DNA of 64,000 bases from Agelaius tricolor (lineage: Eukaryota; Chordata; Aves; Passeriformes; Icteridae): contig JALJCS010000015.1 of NCBI GenBank assembly GCA_023055355.1, forward strand, positions 10,533,501 through 10,597,500. The letters are read 5' to 3'. Positions 39,301 through 51,714 of the stretch are shown here, piece by piece. Within the stretch, counting starts at the first letter, position 1; every line of letters starts with the position of its first letter. The notes below the pieces were generated by a model, which was given only the letters and a program-made list of their open reading frames with translations, was not told the origin of the DNA and searched no databases. The position numbers were made by a program, and so were the translations under genes.

Positions 39301-39738
39301 ACAGGGACTGTTCATTAAAGATGAAAATAGGAGACTATATTGTACTTCTCTCATTGGCACAGCCAAGGCCAATTGGTATCCTGCAAAACCCCAACAAATG
39401 CAAGGCACAAGTTCAGAGACATCTGGTGACAGTTACAGCAAACTGCTGAAACTTCCTATGGGTTCTGGTGCTACTGCTGCCCTGTGTTACTCAGCTCGTC
39501 ACATTTCCATCCTCTCCTGCTCTGACCTTTCACTCGAGCTCTGCCCCTTGGCTTGAGCTCCTGACACTCTGACCTATTCCCAGCAGTGACAAACAGCACA
39601 TTTCAGCCCCAATTTACAGCTGGCTGAGGTCAGCCTTTAACACCTCGAGCCATTATTCCACAATCCTGTTGATTATAGAGTTATTCCATGAGAACATCTG
39701 TCTTCCACTCACAACATATCCTCCCATTATTTTGTCAC
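36301..39738. other. Unique sequence with a GC-richer part, no gene seen
   Basis: 36.88-37.20 kb and 37.26-37.85 kb are GC-richer and yield overlapping frames on both strands (up to 115 codons), none with a known domain; a short CTG run at 37.46-37.48 kb explains an Ala/Cys stretch. The rest is AT-rich and featureless apart from an A13 run at 39.12 kb. Confidence 0.55.
39119..39131 (+). repeat. A13 run
   Basis: A homopolymer preceded by AAATACCTTT and followed by GCAGCACAAG. No associated element seen. Confidence 0.8.
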
Positions 39739-39884
39739 TCCTAAGACCCCAGCTGGAGAAAGCAGCCACCCAATATCAAAACAAGGCAACTTTTGAAGAA
39801 CGCTGCAGGAAATGTGAAGGTAAGCTGTGCACCAGCATAGTACCTGTACTTCACAAGCCTTTAGCCAAGGGAAGGTTATTAGTG

Positions 39885-40030
39885 TCCTGTGGTGGTCAGG
39901 GCATTTTTGGGCACAGCCCCTTCAGCCCATGCAGGTCTGGGAGCCAGCAGGGTTAAAAACACCCCCCTGCCATAAATAAAGCACCAGGGGCAGGGGGGGA
40001 CCTGCTCCTCTGGATCTGTGCATGCCAGCT
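39885..40030 (+). mobile_element. LTR-like fragment with AATAAA in a hairpin loop
   Basis: GGTTAAAAACACC (TATA-like) is followed by a perfect 10-bp GC stem, CCCCCCTGCC at 39962-39971 and GGCAGGGGGG at 39989-39998. The 17-nt loop carries AATAAAG. TATA-like box, R-like segment and polyadenylation signal within 40 bp recall the R region of a retroviral LTR. The surrounding 150 bp is GC-richer than its neighbours. Boundaries are not visible. Confidence 0.3.
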
Positions 40031-42990
40031 TTGCTAGAGACATCTGTCTGATAAATAGCTCATTTTGCAATCACTATCATATAATTTAGTATTTTGACAG
40101 GTGCATAAACTTAACATGAGCTTTATATAAATATTAAACAGTCTTTCTAAAAATGAAAGCTCTGAAATGAACACAGTTCCCTAGGCCTGCCTTAATAATT
40201 ATTCTGAGGAAAGGTTTTGCTGAAGAAGAAAGGAAAAGAGATTTCTCTGGTGAAAGAGCACTGGAGTAATTTGGAGATATTGTAGCTCAGTTTTGTGACT
40301 GTCAGTTTCAGGTGGCATTGAACCAAGCCCTACTACCCTTTGTTTTGGGAATCGTGTTTATTTGTTTTGTTTTGAGACTCATGTTTTTGGTTTGTTGGTT
40401 GTTTTTTTGTTTTGTTTTGTTTTTTTCTAGTGGTGTTTGGGCTAGTTGTTGTTTTTATTTTAATTTCTTTTATAGTTTAGGCTTGTCTCTTATTCCTTAT
40501 CCTGAAGGGAGATGTTTACTATAAATTAGCAACAATATCACAGAATGGGATCAAGGCTGAACGGGCACATAAGAAAATTTAAGAAAGCAAATACATGATG
40601 AAATTAATGAAGATGTTCCCTCCTGATGCTCTTCCTGTTGTGATACCCCCTTCACCCCACGATAGCCCTTCCATTGTCCACCTCCTCCTTCCTGGCCACT
40701 GTTCCTGCCCTTGCTGGGTAAGGCTTTGTTCCTGGAGAAGCACTTAAAGGATAAATCCTGAAGCCTTTGTGCTGCTTTTCATTGTTTTTTTTTCTTTTTA
40801 TTATTTTTTCCCCCTCGCAGACATTGATTTTACCAAGAACATACTCAGCTCTCAGCACTTATTGCAATCAACATGAAAATAGTGTGGTACCACTTCTGAG
40901 GGTACCTTTCTTGTTTTGTCTCCTGTTACAAAAGATCATTTAAAGTGAATGATTCAGCTGAAATCTGCTGCTTAACTCCTTGTGAAAATGTTCTCTTATT
41001 TTTCATCCTTAAATACAGTATTAAAGTCACCTTTTATGAGGCCTTTCTCCTGTCATGATGAAACTAAAAAACAGGAAGCTAAATATATTCCTGCTATGTC
41101 CTACTAATGACAATTAAAAGGTACACAAAATGCATGCCTTATTTTAAAGATTTTTTTAAGGGTCATCAGATAAACAAATTGTCCAACACAATTGAGAGAG
41201 CCAATCTTGGGACTGAAAATTATAACCCACAAGATCCTGATTCCTAATTCTCCTCTGTGGTTAAATCTAAAGGTATTTGGCTAAAAACAGCATGCATGCC
41301 TCAAAACCCCATCAGAGACACTGTCCAAGACACCAAAAGCCTCAGCTGGAGCCACAATGTAAATCACACAGTTTCTGACATCTGCCTCCATTACTTTCTT
41401 GTACACCATTTTTTAAACACCATCACATTCACCAGTATATAATTTATTTATTAAGTAGATGAGTAAATTCTATACATCCAATGCTACATTGGATGCTTTT
41501 CTCTTTTCTTGCTTTTCCACTATAGGGAAACACTTTTAGACTAAACTTAGCTCTGTGATGAGGAGTTCTTTTTTCCCCCTATAACTTCAGCTGTATTTCA
41601 GTCTTTTATGCCTTCACTGAAATCCCTTGCTGACATACAGATACAAAGAGAAAAGAAATATTCAGGCATCACTTTTATAAAGGATTATATTCTGCTGGAT
41701 ATGACACTGAAGGTGAAGTTTTCAAAAGATAAACTTTCCCATAGGATTGAAGGACATAATTCTAAAAATGCTTTCTTAAAATGGCAGTTTATTAATAATG
41801 ACTTTATGCAAACAGTTGCTGTGGAGCTTATTTTTGTGGCACACCAGAAGTAAAGCAAACCTATAAAATCCAGAATGTTCTTTAGTATTCAGACACCGAA
41901 TAGATTTTACTTTTTTTTTTTTAAATTTTAGACCAGTGAGTTTATTTGATAAGTTGATTCCCGATACCACACTCCAGAGCCATCTTCCTTTAACCTGCAG
42001 GGCATGGCTTGGAGGATGCACTGGGTATGTGACTCTGCAGCTCTGTGTCACCATGTTGCTAACAAAGTAAATGAGGAAAGCCACTCTGAACTCTGCTTTC
42101 AGAGTCCAGTAAAATTAACCTAGTGTTTAATCAATTTACTTTATTATTTAAAGGGAGGTGTGAGCTCCTTGCCTCAGGTTTAGGTCTTGGGAGTGCTACT
42201 TTAATGCACAAAAAGATCTCATCTATGGAAAAAGGTGAATTAACCAGAAATAAATTTCACTGTCATAAATTAATATGCATCACTGCTCCTTGTGCCACAT
42301 TCTAACACCAGAAAATACAGCCACGGGCCCAGAAGTTGAAAATCTAGACCAACTATAAATATAAGATACTTAGAATTCAAAATCCAGTTAATTAAATGTA
42401 AATACCAAGAACATTTACCAGAAGTTTTCAGGAAAATCCAATTCTTGTAACTATGATAGCAAATCAGTTCTAATTCCTACAAACCTCTTTTTGACTATTT
42501 CTACAGCATGTTACCTTTCCCTGGTCCTTATATAAATAAACCCCTGAAGACCCTTAATATTATTTGACCAGAATAATTCAAAATAAATGTGTTGAAGTGA
42601 CTTTTAAAGACAGATTTTTCCAGTACAATAATATGGACCTCCATACAGTAACTGAGCTCCCAAAATATTTAGCAGTGGTTGTTTTTAAGACCCATCTGAA
42701 TTTCATGGACAGGTTTTATCATGTGTGATTTCCATTCCATTTTCTTCATCTCTGTTATAGCATAAAATTTCATCAAGTGTAAATGTCAGATCTTTTCTTT
42801 ATTATTTGCTAATGTCATAAAAAGCTCAATTGTTTGCTTTGTTAAAGGGCTTACTGAGCATTGACTTTTCTTTATTTGTATTTTACTATCAAAAATGTTT
42901 TAAAAAATAAAATAATAATAAAAAAAATCCCATCTGAAATGGAATTTAAATAACAGAGCAAGGTTTGCCATTATCATAAGTGTATAAAGT
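40031..42990. other. AT-rich unique sequence, no gene seen
   Basis: Includes the T/G-rich tract at 40.34-40.43 kb and a T10 run at 41.9 kb. At 40545 the words ATCACAGAATGGGATCAAGG recall the start of an inverted CR1 tail, but the match stops after about 15 bp. No coding exon seen. Confidence 0.6.
40339..40427. repeat. T/G-rich low-complexity tract
   Basis: GTTTT and GTTTTT words repeated over about 90 bp. Simple sequence, giving a hydrophobic Phe/Leu/Val frame that should not be read as a membrane protein. Confidence 0.7.
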
Positions 42991-43440
42991 GCTTTGTGAG
43001 TAATAAAATGGATCATGGATTCTGGATAATTCAAACTGAAATGTTATGTTCAGTATCAAGATTAGATTACATTAATGTGGTTCATTTTAAATGGTTTAAA
43101 GGCCATCAGATGCATGTGAAAAGAATCTGTATCATAACTTAGAATAAATAGACTGAGACATTTGTTTATAATGTCAGTGCTAAACAAATCTATTACTACA
43201 TTTCTGCATGTAACATTATGTTTCCACTGTTATTAAACAGACAGAGCATGAAGATAAATTATAGCTTTAATTATAAACATTACCTTTGCATATTTATTAA
43301 TTTAAAATGAAACAATGTTCACTAACCTCAGATTATTTATATTTTCTAATATTTTAATTAACTTTGGTTTATTTATATAACTTCTTCGCTGCTGGTCATA
43401 CATAGCCACTTAACTTGTGTAAGCTAATTTATCACACTAC
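42991..43440. promoter_or_regulatory. Second AT-rich enhancer-like block
   Basis: Unique, very AT-rich, without open frames. It carries TTTAATTATAAAC, a TTTGCAT octamer-like word, ATTTATTAATTTAAAAT and TTTTAATTAAC within 43.24-43.37 kb. It has the look of a deeply conserved non-coding element, but this rests on base-word composition only. Confidence 0.2.
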
Positions 43441-45338
43441 ATATTATCCAGGAAATCATACAATATTGTCCTGGTTAGCTTTGCTGTAAGATACACAGAG
43501 GAAAAGGAAGAGTTAATGACTGATGGGAACCCCATTTAAGCTCACTCTTAGATATAAACTCCAGTCTTGCCTTTTTTTTTAAAATTACATCCATCTAAAC
43601 AAGATTCAAAGAAAACTCTGCTTATCCTGAAACTATTCCATTTGACACTATGCCCTTGATTCAACATTGCTAGCATTCATTCTTAAAGAGATTTGGGGAG
43701 GCAAAAAAGTCCTTGAAGGACTCCATGTTTATTATAGCTCAATAATGAGCAGATAATGGGTAAAAAGGAGGAATTAAGGTCATAATGCAGCCTGAAAAAT
43801 TTTCTTTGCCTGGTTGAAGTATTTCAGAGGAAGAGAAACTGCTGAAGTTTCAAATCCCTGGATGAATTTCAAATCCTTCCAACTTCCAGCAAGAAAATAG
43901 GAAAACAAGCTTAACAGTGAAATTCTTACTGCTGCTTTACAGCGAATGTCTTTAAAACCTCCAGTCAGCCAAACTTAGCTAAAGTCAAAATAGGGCTCAG
44001 ATGCCTTCCCCAGCAACTCTGTCAGGCCCACTGCAGAAACCCCATGGCAGGAGGGATGGACAGGGTGGGTTTTGCCTGCTCTGATCCCAGTGACCTGATT
44101 AGGGCTGTTACACAGCTTTTCTCTTAGGATAGAGGCTTATGTATGGCTGGGGAAATGGCCAAGCAATGAAGACATCCCCATAGAAATTCTTTTGAAATTC
44201 ATGTTCAATACTATTAAATATTGGCTCGTTCTTATATGCGTTCTCTTTGTCCCTGATATCTGGGAGAAATTTTCTTTAATGTTGATTCCAGTTTAAATAT
44301 TTGTTTTAAATCTTTAGAATTTATCACATTTTTTGTAATTAAAGTTTTATAAAATAAAATTTGTCAATGCATTAGCTATCTTTAATATAAAAAAAATCTT
44401 TGCATCAGAAATGTCTTTAAATTAAAGTAAATAACATATTTTTATTGTATTCCTGTCTCCAAACCCTGAGTTGCCTTAGTAACCATGAGTCAGAGACACT
44501 AAAGGGAACCAGCTAAAGAGACCTTAGAGTGGAATGAAATACTAATACATTTTTAATATTAAATAGAAAGCTTAAATTAAGTTTTAGAAAGGCTTTAAAC
44601 TCTGTGATGATTATCTTTCATATGCTACAGCATCACATATCCTGAAAAAATAGGAAGCTTAATATAGCCCATTTTCTACATGTTACCCATGTTTGTACCC
44701 AATTCTACCAAATGTTACCTGCAAAATGCTGAGTGTGACTGGAATCAGCACCACTCATGGTGGGATGTAGCCAAATTCAGCGAGGCTATGGGTGTCCTCC
44801 TCATCACATCCAGGTGCATCATCAGCAGAACACTGGGGCTTAGGGCTCTGGTCAAGGCCTATCCCATCTGAAAGGAAATAAAGAGAAGGAAGTCCAGCTC
44901 AATCCCTTTCAATAGTGAAGTAGCAGAACAAAATTGGATGGGATGGGCCAGGGGGAAGGGAGAAGGGGCTTGAATTATTTCTAAGGTTTCTACTTCTAAA
45001 GAGTTGGACTTTGTGGACACTTCCCCAAAATTTCAGTTCTCCAGTCATAATATAACTAATAGATAACTTGACCATAAGGCCAAGATTCTCCTACTTTAAG
45101 AAATTAAGTTTTTTGGTTTTTTTTACTCTGACCCCAAAAAAAGGAGATTATGCATTTTTAATTGTTGTCTTAATTACAAGTAAATGAGACCAAATGTTGT
45201 CATTTTTCTGTCTGCACCCAAAGCTAAAATTAGACCTCAGTTTTTATCTAGGACCATCTAAACTTCTGTGTCCTTAAAAAATATGCACCATACTGAGTTA
45301 CAGTCCTAGCAATGACAAAAAATAACCTTATTAATTTT
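43441..45338. other. AT-rich unique sequence, no gene seen
   Basis: No recognisable repeat, exon or RNA gene. Short T and A runs (43.57, 44.39 and 45.11 kb) are the only low-complexity elements. Confidence 0.6.
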
Positions 45339-45341
45339 AAA

Positions 45342-45638
45342 TCACCCCTTTTCCAAAAGCTTATCACTAATCCAATCTAAGAACAGTTGAAACTTTTTAG
45401 TGAGATCACATGTTAATTTCAGATAATCATCACTAAAACTGTCTAATTCCAATTCATTATGGTGACTGAAACCTTCTTTGTCAGCTCTTTTGACCTCTAT
45501 AGTTTTATTATTCTTTAAATCATTTATAGCATGTCTCTTGCCATAGCTGAAATTGTAATTAACCTTAGCAATATCATCAAGCATTTTATCAAGTTCTTCA
45601 TCCAAAACTTTGGGAAAGGTTAAGAGTAGTAGGCAGAA
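45342..45638 (-). pseudogene. Penelope-like retroelement reverse-transcriptase fragment
   Basis: A minus-strand frame is open from just after a TAG at 45641-45639 to a TGA at 45344-45342, about 98 codons. Its translation follows the N-terminal part of Penelope-like element reverse transcriptases. It has a NFS...RHAINDLKNNKTIEVK stretch leading into RADKEG, where the family usually has ..ADKGG; then a degraded SD.YLKL..DLTKKFQ block (family: LSD...Y.KL..DPT..F) and a DKLLEKG block before the stop. The catalytic fingers and palm that should follow (LPKIHK, then the YxDD box) are absent, and no GIY-YIG endonuclease is seen, so this is a short dead fragment. There is no ATG start; the first plausible start is a TTG. 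An A13 run on the plus strand abuts its 5' side. Family identification is from motif memory without a search. Confidence 0.6.
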
Positions 45639-45640
45639 CT

Positions 45641-45653
45641 AAAAAAAAAAAAA
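45641..45653 (+). repeat. A13 run beside the Penelope-like fragment
   Basis: Lies directly at the 5' end of the minus-strand fragment. It is on the wrong side to be the element's own tail. Confidence 0.8.
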
Positions 45654-47990
45654 TGTCCTCAGTGGTGGACCTTGTTCATCCAAGTTTGTTGTGAAATAAT
45701 GATGTAAACCCAAGGTTAGATATGAACAATGAAGTAAGAATCATCACTCTTCCTTTAAGAGAATATTGTCTTAGTTCCAGCATAAGACAACAGTATTTTT
45801 AATGATATCCAATTAAACTCAATAAACCAATTAACATTAACTCTCAGGGTAATTACATCTCTGGGCTTGACAGAGATCATACTTCAACCAACATGCTCGC
45901 AGAGCTTAGAGACTGAATAAATGTGTGGTTTACCTCACAAGGTCATCTCCCTGATGTTATTATCCCTGACAAAGGAGTCGGCACTGCAAGAGCAGAGCAA
46001 GATGGCAAATGTGCACACTTGTCTGATCGGGCTCCTGCCCAATTTTCTTGATAGGCAAGAAACATCTCCTGGAAAAGCTTAGCAAAACTCTGCACCATTC
46101 CAGTCCTTCTTAACAAAAATGGAGGAGAAAAGCAATCTAGCCATGCAGAATTAAAAATAGGAAGTGCCAAGATAATGCAATTTTACTTTGTATATGCTGG
46201 AAAGGCTGGCAGAGCAGAAACAAAAGCTATCCATGCGTGGCGTACCTGGGGAGAGGCTGCAACTGTGAGACTCTTGTATCAGCCTTAGAAATGGGGAGTT
46301 ATTCAACTCTCAGGCTGCATTTACCAGCAATTCTATTCCTGTGCCAGTAACTTGCAGGAGAGGAAAAGACCAAAACCTTTTGTGCTAATTCAAAAACAAA
46401 TTCTGCCAAGTTTATGACACCATCTTAAAATACCTCGGAAAATGTTTGAAGATAGAACAGCTATCAACTTCACTGAGCTTTGTTCCAATTTCAAGCAAAA
46501 AAATTTTCTTTAGATTTTATTTAGCATTGATTTTGCAGAATCATTCTCCTACTAATCAAACATACAAAATGTTATTAGGAAAAGACAAGGAAAAAGAATG
46601 ATCTTATTTTGATCCATTTTTTGAGGTGAATGGAAACTCTGCAAGAATGATTTATTGCACAGCTCTATAACAGTTCCCACTGGTGTTCACAGATGTCTTA
46701 AAATGCAAAATTGAAAAAGGTGATAGACATTTATTACTGCAATGTATACAAGAAATTTATTTCTGATTTGAAAATTAAATTGGTCCCCAATTTAGTTGTA
46801 TTTTCTTAACTACTTCACCTTTCTCTAATACCTTCACTTTTTCAAATCAAGAAACTTTAGGAAAAGCATTTAAGATAATACCAAATCTGTTATGACACAT
46901 TAAAAATTATGCCAGATTTGGCAGCTGGAAAAGAATTCTATTTCCAGCATGAATTTTTCCATTGAATCTTAACCACAAGATTTGACTTTAAAAGATGTTA
47001 GAAGTGACATTTGAATTTCTGAGTGCTTTGTATTTGTGAAAACAGAAGAGATGAAGCAGTGCTTGTGCTTCTGAACCCCCAAACATCCAGGGTCCTGCTC
47101 TGAAATGCATCAAGCACCAATTCCAGAGGCTGTTGCCACTTCCCTGACTCCAGTGAGAGCCTCCCCAGCGGCACAGCCTCCTGCAAGAGGAAAGGGGACA
47201 GTCACTGCTGCACCTGAGTGCCTTTCACCCAGATCTCCTATTGTTATGAATAAGTCCAGCTGTCATAAATAAATCCAAGATGCACAGGGGCTTGGTTATG
47301 TAGGTGAGGTGACTTGCAGGACTTGCTCAGGCCAGACTGTCCAAAGGTTTGGGGTTTGTATCTAACATGGGGGAGCAACATTTGCGTGGTTGAGACTCCA
47401 ACAAACTTCTTTTTCAATTTCACAGCACACATCAGAGATGTTGTTCCATGGATGCTGTGTATATAAACTTACTAAATCACCAATTTAATCAGGCCTGCCA
47501 CAGTACCTTAGCTATCATTTAATTGAATGTGATTTATATCTTGCAGATTTAATAGCTATGTGATTTACCCACTTAACCAAAAAAAGACAAATATTAACAA
47601 ATGTTCTACTGTGAACTCAAATTAAATATGATGGGTTTATTTCTCTGGACTTTTTATTGTACTAAATAAAGCTCACAGGCTGAATCTGTAGAGGAAAAAA
47701 AATGTTCCTAATTATACCTTTCTAGTTTCTATCAAGAAAAATCAAAACATCATTGCTGATACAGCTAAAAAGATCTCATTAAGTCCTACTCATCCTTAGC
47801 ACCAGATCTTTTTCTATAGCAGGTGATCCTTTATCTCCCTCTTTCCCCTTCAGGTTAACTGCGTTTAACATTTGTCCAAAAGACTGCAACTCATCTTGTG
47901 ACATTTCATAAGGTTTATAAATTCCATTTTTCTGTTTTACTTGTTTCCTCTGGTAATTTTAGAGCAGTTTATCTCTCCCACAGAGCAGAG
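45654..47990. other. AT-rich unique sequence, no gene seen
   Basis: No known motif in any frame. An imperfect short duplication near 47.25 kb (TTATGAATAAGTCCA and TCATAAATAAATCCA) is the only local structure noted. Confidence 0.6.
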
Positions 47991-47997
47991 GTCCTGA

Positions 47998-48440
47998 CCT
48001 GACACGGACCTTTGACCGTCGCAGTGCTAACACAAGAGCTCACTTATCAGATCTGAGTGCCTTGGAAACCCAAAGACAGCTGGCACTTACTGAGACTGGG
48101 AGCTTAGTAAAATTAATGATGTTGCACTGAAATGCACAAGGTAAATATTTTGATATGTTAGAAGAGAAGATATTCCCATAAACCTCATCCATATGGACGC
48201 CGCACAAGGAGGGCTGAGCCGGAAAGGGAGAAGCAACGTTCAGTGCCAAAAAGTGGCTGCTTCCTCTCCAAAACAAGTTTGATTTTTTTCCTCACAGATT
48301 TCTGTTTTCTGTAATTGAGCTTTAAAGTAAAAGGGGGGTCAGTCTATTCATCCTTGGCCTCCTTGGAAAATTATTGAAAGTCAGAGATATGTGGCAAGTA
48401 CCATGACCTCTTTGCACACCCCACGAAGGGGCAGCCGGGT
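47998..48440. promoter_or_regulatory. Local CpG cluster in CpG-poor DNA
   Basis: CpG dinucleotides recur in ACACGGACC, TTGACCGTCGCAG, GGACGCCGCAC, AGCCGG, AACGTT, CCACGAAG and GCCGGG, about eight to nine in 440 bp, while kilobases on either side hold hardly any. Too weak for a classical CpG island; it could be a conserved or unmethylated regulatory element, or a younger insertion that has not yet lost its CpGs. Confidence 0.3.
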
Positions 48441-48906
48441 GAAATTTGTAACTCAATTTGTCATAAAACTTATGAAAAACACTTCAATTAATTAAACTGT
48501 TTAAGGAATAATATATCTAAAATGAAACTTTGGTATGAAATGCTAAGCAGAGGCAGAAGTTATTTTACCTAGAACATCAATTTGTTCATTTTCAAGAAAA
48601 TTAGGAAGTAGCTGCATTTCTTGCATAGAAAAAAAAAACCTCACAAACTTTCAGCAATTTAGAATTTAAGTTCTTATAAAACCTAGGAATATATAGCATG
48701 AATGTTTGGAAATTCCCTCAATTTTCACTGCTGGAGAAAAAAAACCCCACAAACTAGAATATCCACAGAAAAAAAGAAAATCCATTTCATTATAGCTCTA
48801 TCCAAGTTAGCTATTACTACCACAGTGATCATGTTTGCTAAAATGTTTTCTGTCTATCTGAAGGAAATTCCTGGATAAGTGTAACCTTGAGAAATTTAAT
48901 AGTGAA

Positions 48907-49130
48907 TGTATGAAGCAAAGTGACACAGAGTCCCCAGGCAGGTGCAAAGGAGAGCCCTTTATTGCAAAAACCAGGCCTTTTTAAGCAGTTAGCCACTTAC
49001 CAGTTTACACAGTTTTAAGACACAACCAACCACCACACACCACGATGTGGACATGGTGCGGACATGCAGCAGTCACACAGCACAAATTTTAACTGGGATA
49101 TTAATATTACTGGTGGTGTTAAGTTTCCAA
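48907..49130 (-). mobile_element. LTR-like terminus, minus strand
   Basis: Read on the minus strand: a TATA-like TTAAAAAG (plus 48977-48984), AATAAA (plus 48958-48963), then GGGCTCTCCTTTGCACC and a terminus near GACTCTGTGTCA. This order (TATA-like box, poly(A) signal, short U5) matches the 3' part of an endogenous retroviral LTR. The U3 end is not resolved and no target duplication is certain. No internal retroviral sequence adjoins, so a solo or truncated LTR is most likely. Confidence 0.4.
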
Positions 49131-51660
49131 AGATTTCAATATTTTTTAACAATATATATATTTTTTTTTATACCAAAAGGGTCCAATTTAGCAGAATCAC
49201 TTTTCATTTACAAACAAGTTGTGCATGTACCTTAGTGAGAAATTTCTTTTTTCCTGAGCACAGGGAAAAGATCAGGCCCTGATAATAACAGGAAGACCCC
49301 TGGCTTTATTAAACATAGTGGCAACCTTGTCATGGGCTTCAGCAAAAAATAAATACATAATCAAACTTTCAATTCAGTGCTTATATGTCCATTCTACTTT
49401 TCTTGTTTACAAGGCATGCTCTAGCTTGCTCTATGAAGTTCATATACTTTCACAAATAAATACTTTGGCACTATAGTGTGGAAATGGACTAATCACAGTT
49501 TAGAAAATCAATTATGGGAGCATAAATAAGAAAGCATCTCTTCCCCCTCTCCCCCTTGTTCCATCTTCAAATTTGACTTTGATTGGAGTGGGATTGCTGG
49601 TAGAGCTGCACAGTTTACAAGCTGTCCCCAAAATCCTGAATGATGTGTCTCTTGCTGAGCCTATGCCCCACAGGATCCACCAAGCAGACATCACACTAAT
49701 CCAGTATTGAACTATTCAAGCATGTGGGAGTTCGAGCTGTCAAGAATTGTAAGAATCAGGTGCAAGAAACTCAGATTTTTCTCTCTTTTTCTTGCCCATT
49801 TCATATATGTAACTACATTTATCAATATGTTATGTGTTCATCTCACCACTCACCTATTTTGATTTTTTGAAGAAGCCACAATAATCAATCTCAACCAATC
49901 TAAACAAACCAATGAGTCTCATATGTTCACTTCAGCAAGTGCCTCTATGAAGAAAAGGCTTTTACAATTCAGGCACAAATGAATGCAGGGGGGGGCAGCT
50001 GAAATGGGACAACTCTCAAAGTGGTCACAGGTTTCCACTGAGCCCTGAACAACAACTAAGTCTCTTTTTCCCTGTACCTGCAAACATGCTCAATATGACC
50101 TCAGAAAGCTGGATAGTTTTACAATCAAGAATTTATGCAAACCATTATGACCCTGATTTCCCACCCTGCCCAAGTTTAAGGACAGGGGAGGAAAGGTGCC
50201 CATCTCATGCCCTGGGACCTCCAGGCTGTGTCTGGCTCCTGCTCAGGCTCTCTCTGGGCTCCAGTGCTTGCAAAAGAACCAGCATCATTTGGTTCCAATA
50301 CAGGGCTGGGCATGCCTTTAAGGGTACTGTACAAAATTCTGAGAAACTCCTCAGAAAAGCCTTGACATAGATTTACTCCTGGGTGACACAGTGTAATCCA
50401 CCCAGCACTTCTGAGAAAGGTTTTCAAGGAAGAAAAAAGCCTTAAGCTCTTGGCCATGCTCAGTGTGGAGATGCACTGTTGTGTACTGTCCAAAAAAAGG
50501 TTAAGAAAAGTAGATCAAGAAAGCAGACAGTTCCTAGAGTTATGAGACTCCATGAATGGAAAAATCCCAGCTTGAGTTCTCTGTAGAAAAGTGGGCAATA
50601 TCTGTTTCAGGAAAATGTTTTTATCATTTATTATGTCATAAGCAAAAGAGTAAAATAAACTGTTTATTATCATGTATAAAATGCTTTTGACCAGCCAACT
50701 GAAAAACTAATTTCATTTTCTCATTACACTGCCTCAGGCATCCTTTAGCATCAATTTTTATTACAGACAAAGAAGGGAAATTAAAATGATCAGTTACAGT
50801 GGAAGAAAAAATATTTGTTTCAGATTTTTAAAAAGTAAGACTAATAAGCACTGAACCTGCTACTCATTCTTGGTAATTACCATTATTTTTGCAAGAAATG
50901 GAAGGGAAGTCCTAGGGATCTGCATTCTAATGCCCCAGAAGGAACTCTCCTGTGTGGAAGTATTAAGGTTTCCAAGAAAATTTGAAACAGTAAAACCAGA
51001 AGTCTCTGCAGAGACTGCTAGGTCTCATTGCACTGGAATAGGAAAGTTAGTTATAGACATTCTCCCTAAAGGAGAATTAGAGGCATTTTCTTGCTTCTAG
51101 GTGGAATTTACTGCTCTCCTTTGGGTACGATTAAGGCTCTCCACCAGCACAGTCACATGCCCCCACAGCTTTTCTACTTCTAAACTGCACCAGATTGCAG
51201 CACTCTCATGGATGTGCCAAACACAACAAGCACACAGCCACAAGGGAGGCTGCTCAAAGCCCCTCTGCTGCCCCCAGCCCAGCCGGGTCATCTCAGCCCT
51301 TTGCCTCCACAAAGGGATCAGAGCAGCGCCAGACTGAAAGTGGGACCCACAGGGATCCCTGAAAGAGACATAGGAAGATCAATAAATATGTAAATAAATA
51401 TGCAGGTGCCAGTGTCCCAGTAACTCATTTTGAGCTGTGGCTTTTCACCAGGTGTGAAGCCTTTTGGAGATAAATGTCTAGGAAACTGAGAACCAGCAAG
51501 ACTGAAACAGCTGACATAAGTACTTACCATTTTGCAAAATTTTTTTTTATTTTAGTTAGTTTGTATGTTTTCTCTTTAAAATATTCAAATAGTGCTATTA
51601 AGCTGATCAGCACACAGATCCTGTAGCAAAAGATTTAATCATCTGGAGCCTGCAAGACCT
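49131..51660. other. Unique sequence, no gene seen
   Basis: AT-rich with slightly GC-richer parts at 50.16-50.33 kb and 51.2-51.36 kb. Frames up to 105 codons on both strands have no known domain. No RNA gene or clear repeat. Confidence 0.55.
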
Positions 51661-51714
51661 TCCCTGTGCTTCAGCTACTGGGGGCTGGCAGCAGGGAGGA
51701 CCCTTGAGGTATAG

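Noticed and set aside
40312..40524. Hydrophobic 70-codon frame that looks like a membrane protein
   Set aside because: Produced by GTTTT-type low-complexity sequence.
40545..40575. ATCACAGAATGGG, like the inverted end of an avian CR1
   Set aside because: Similarity stops after about 15 bp; too short to call.
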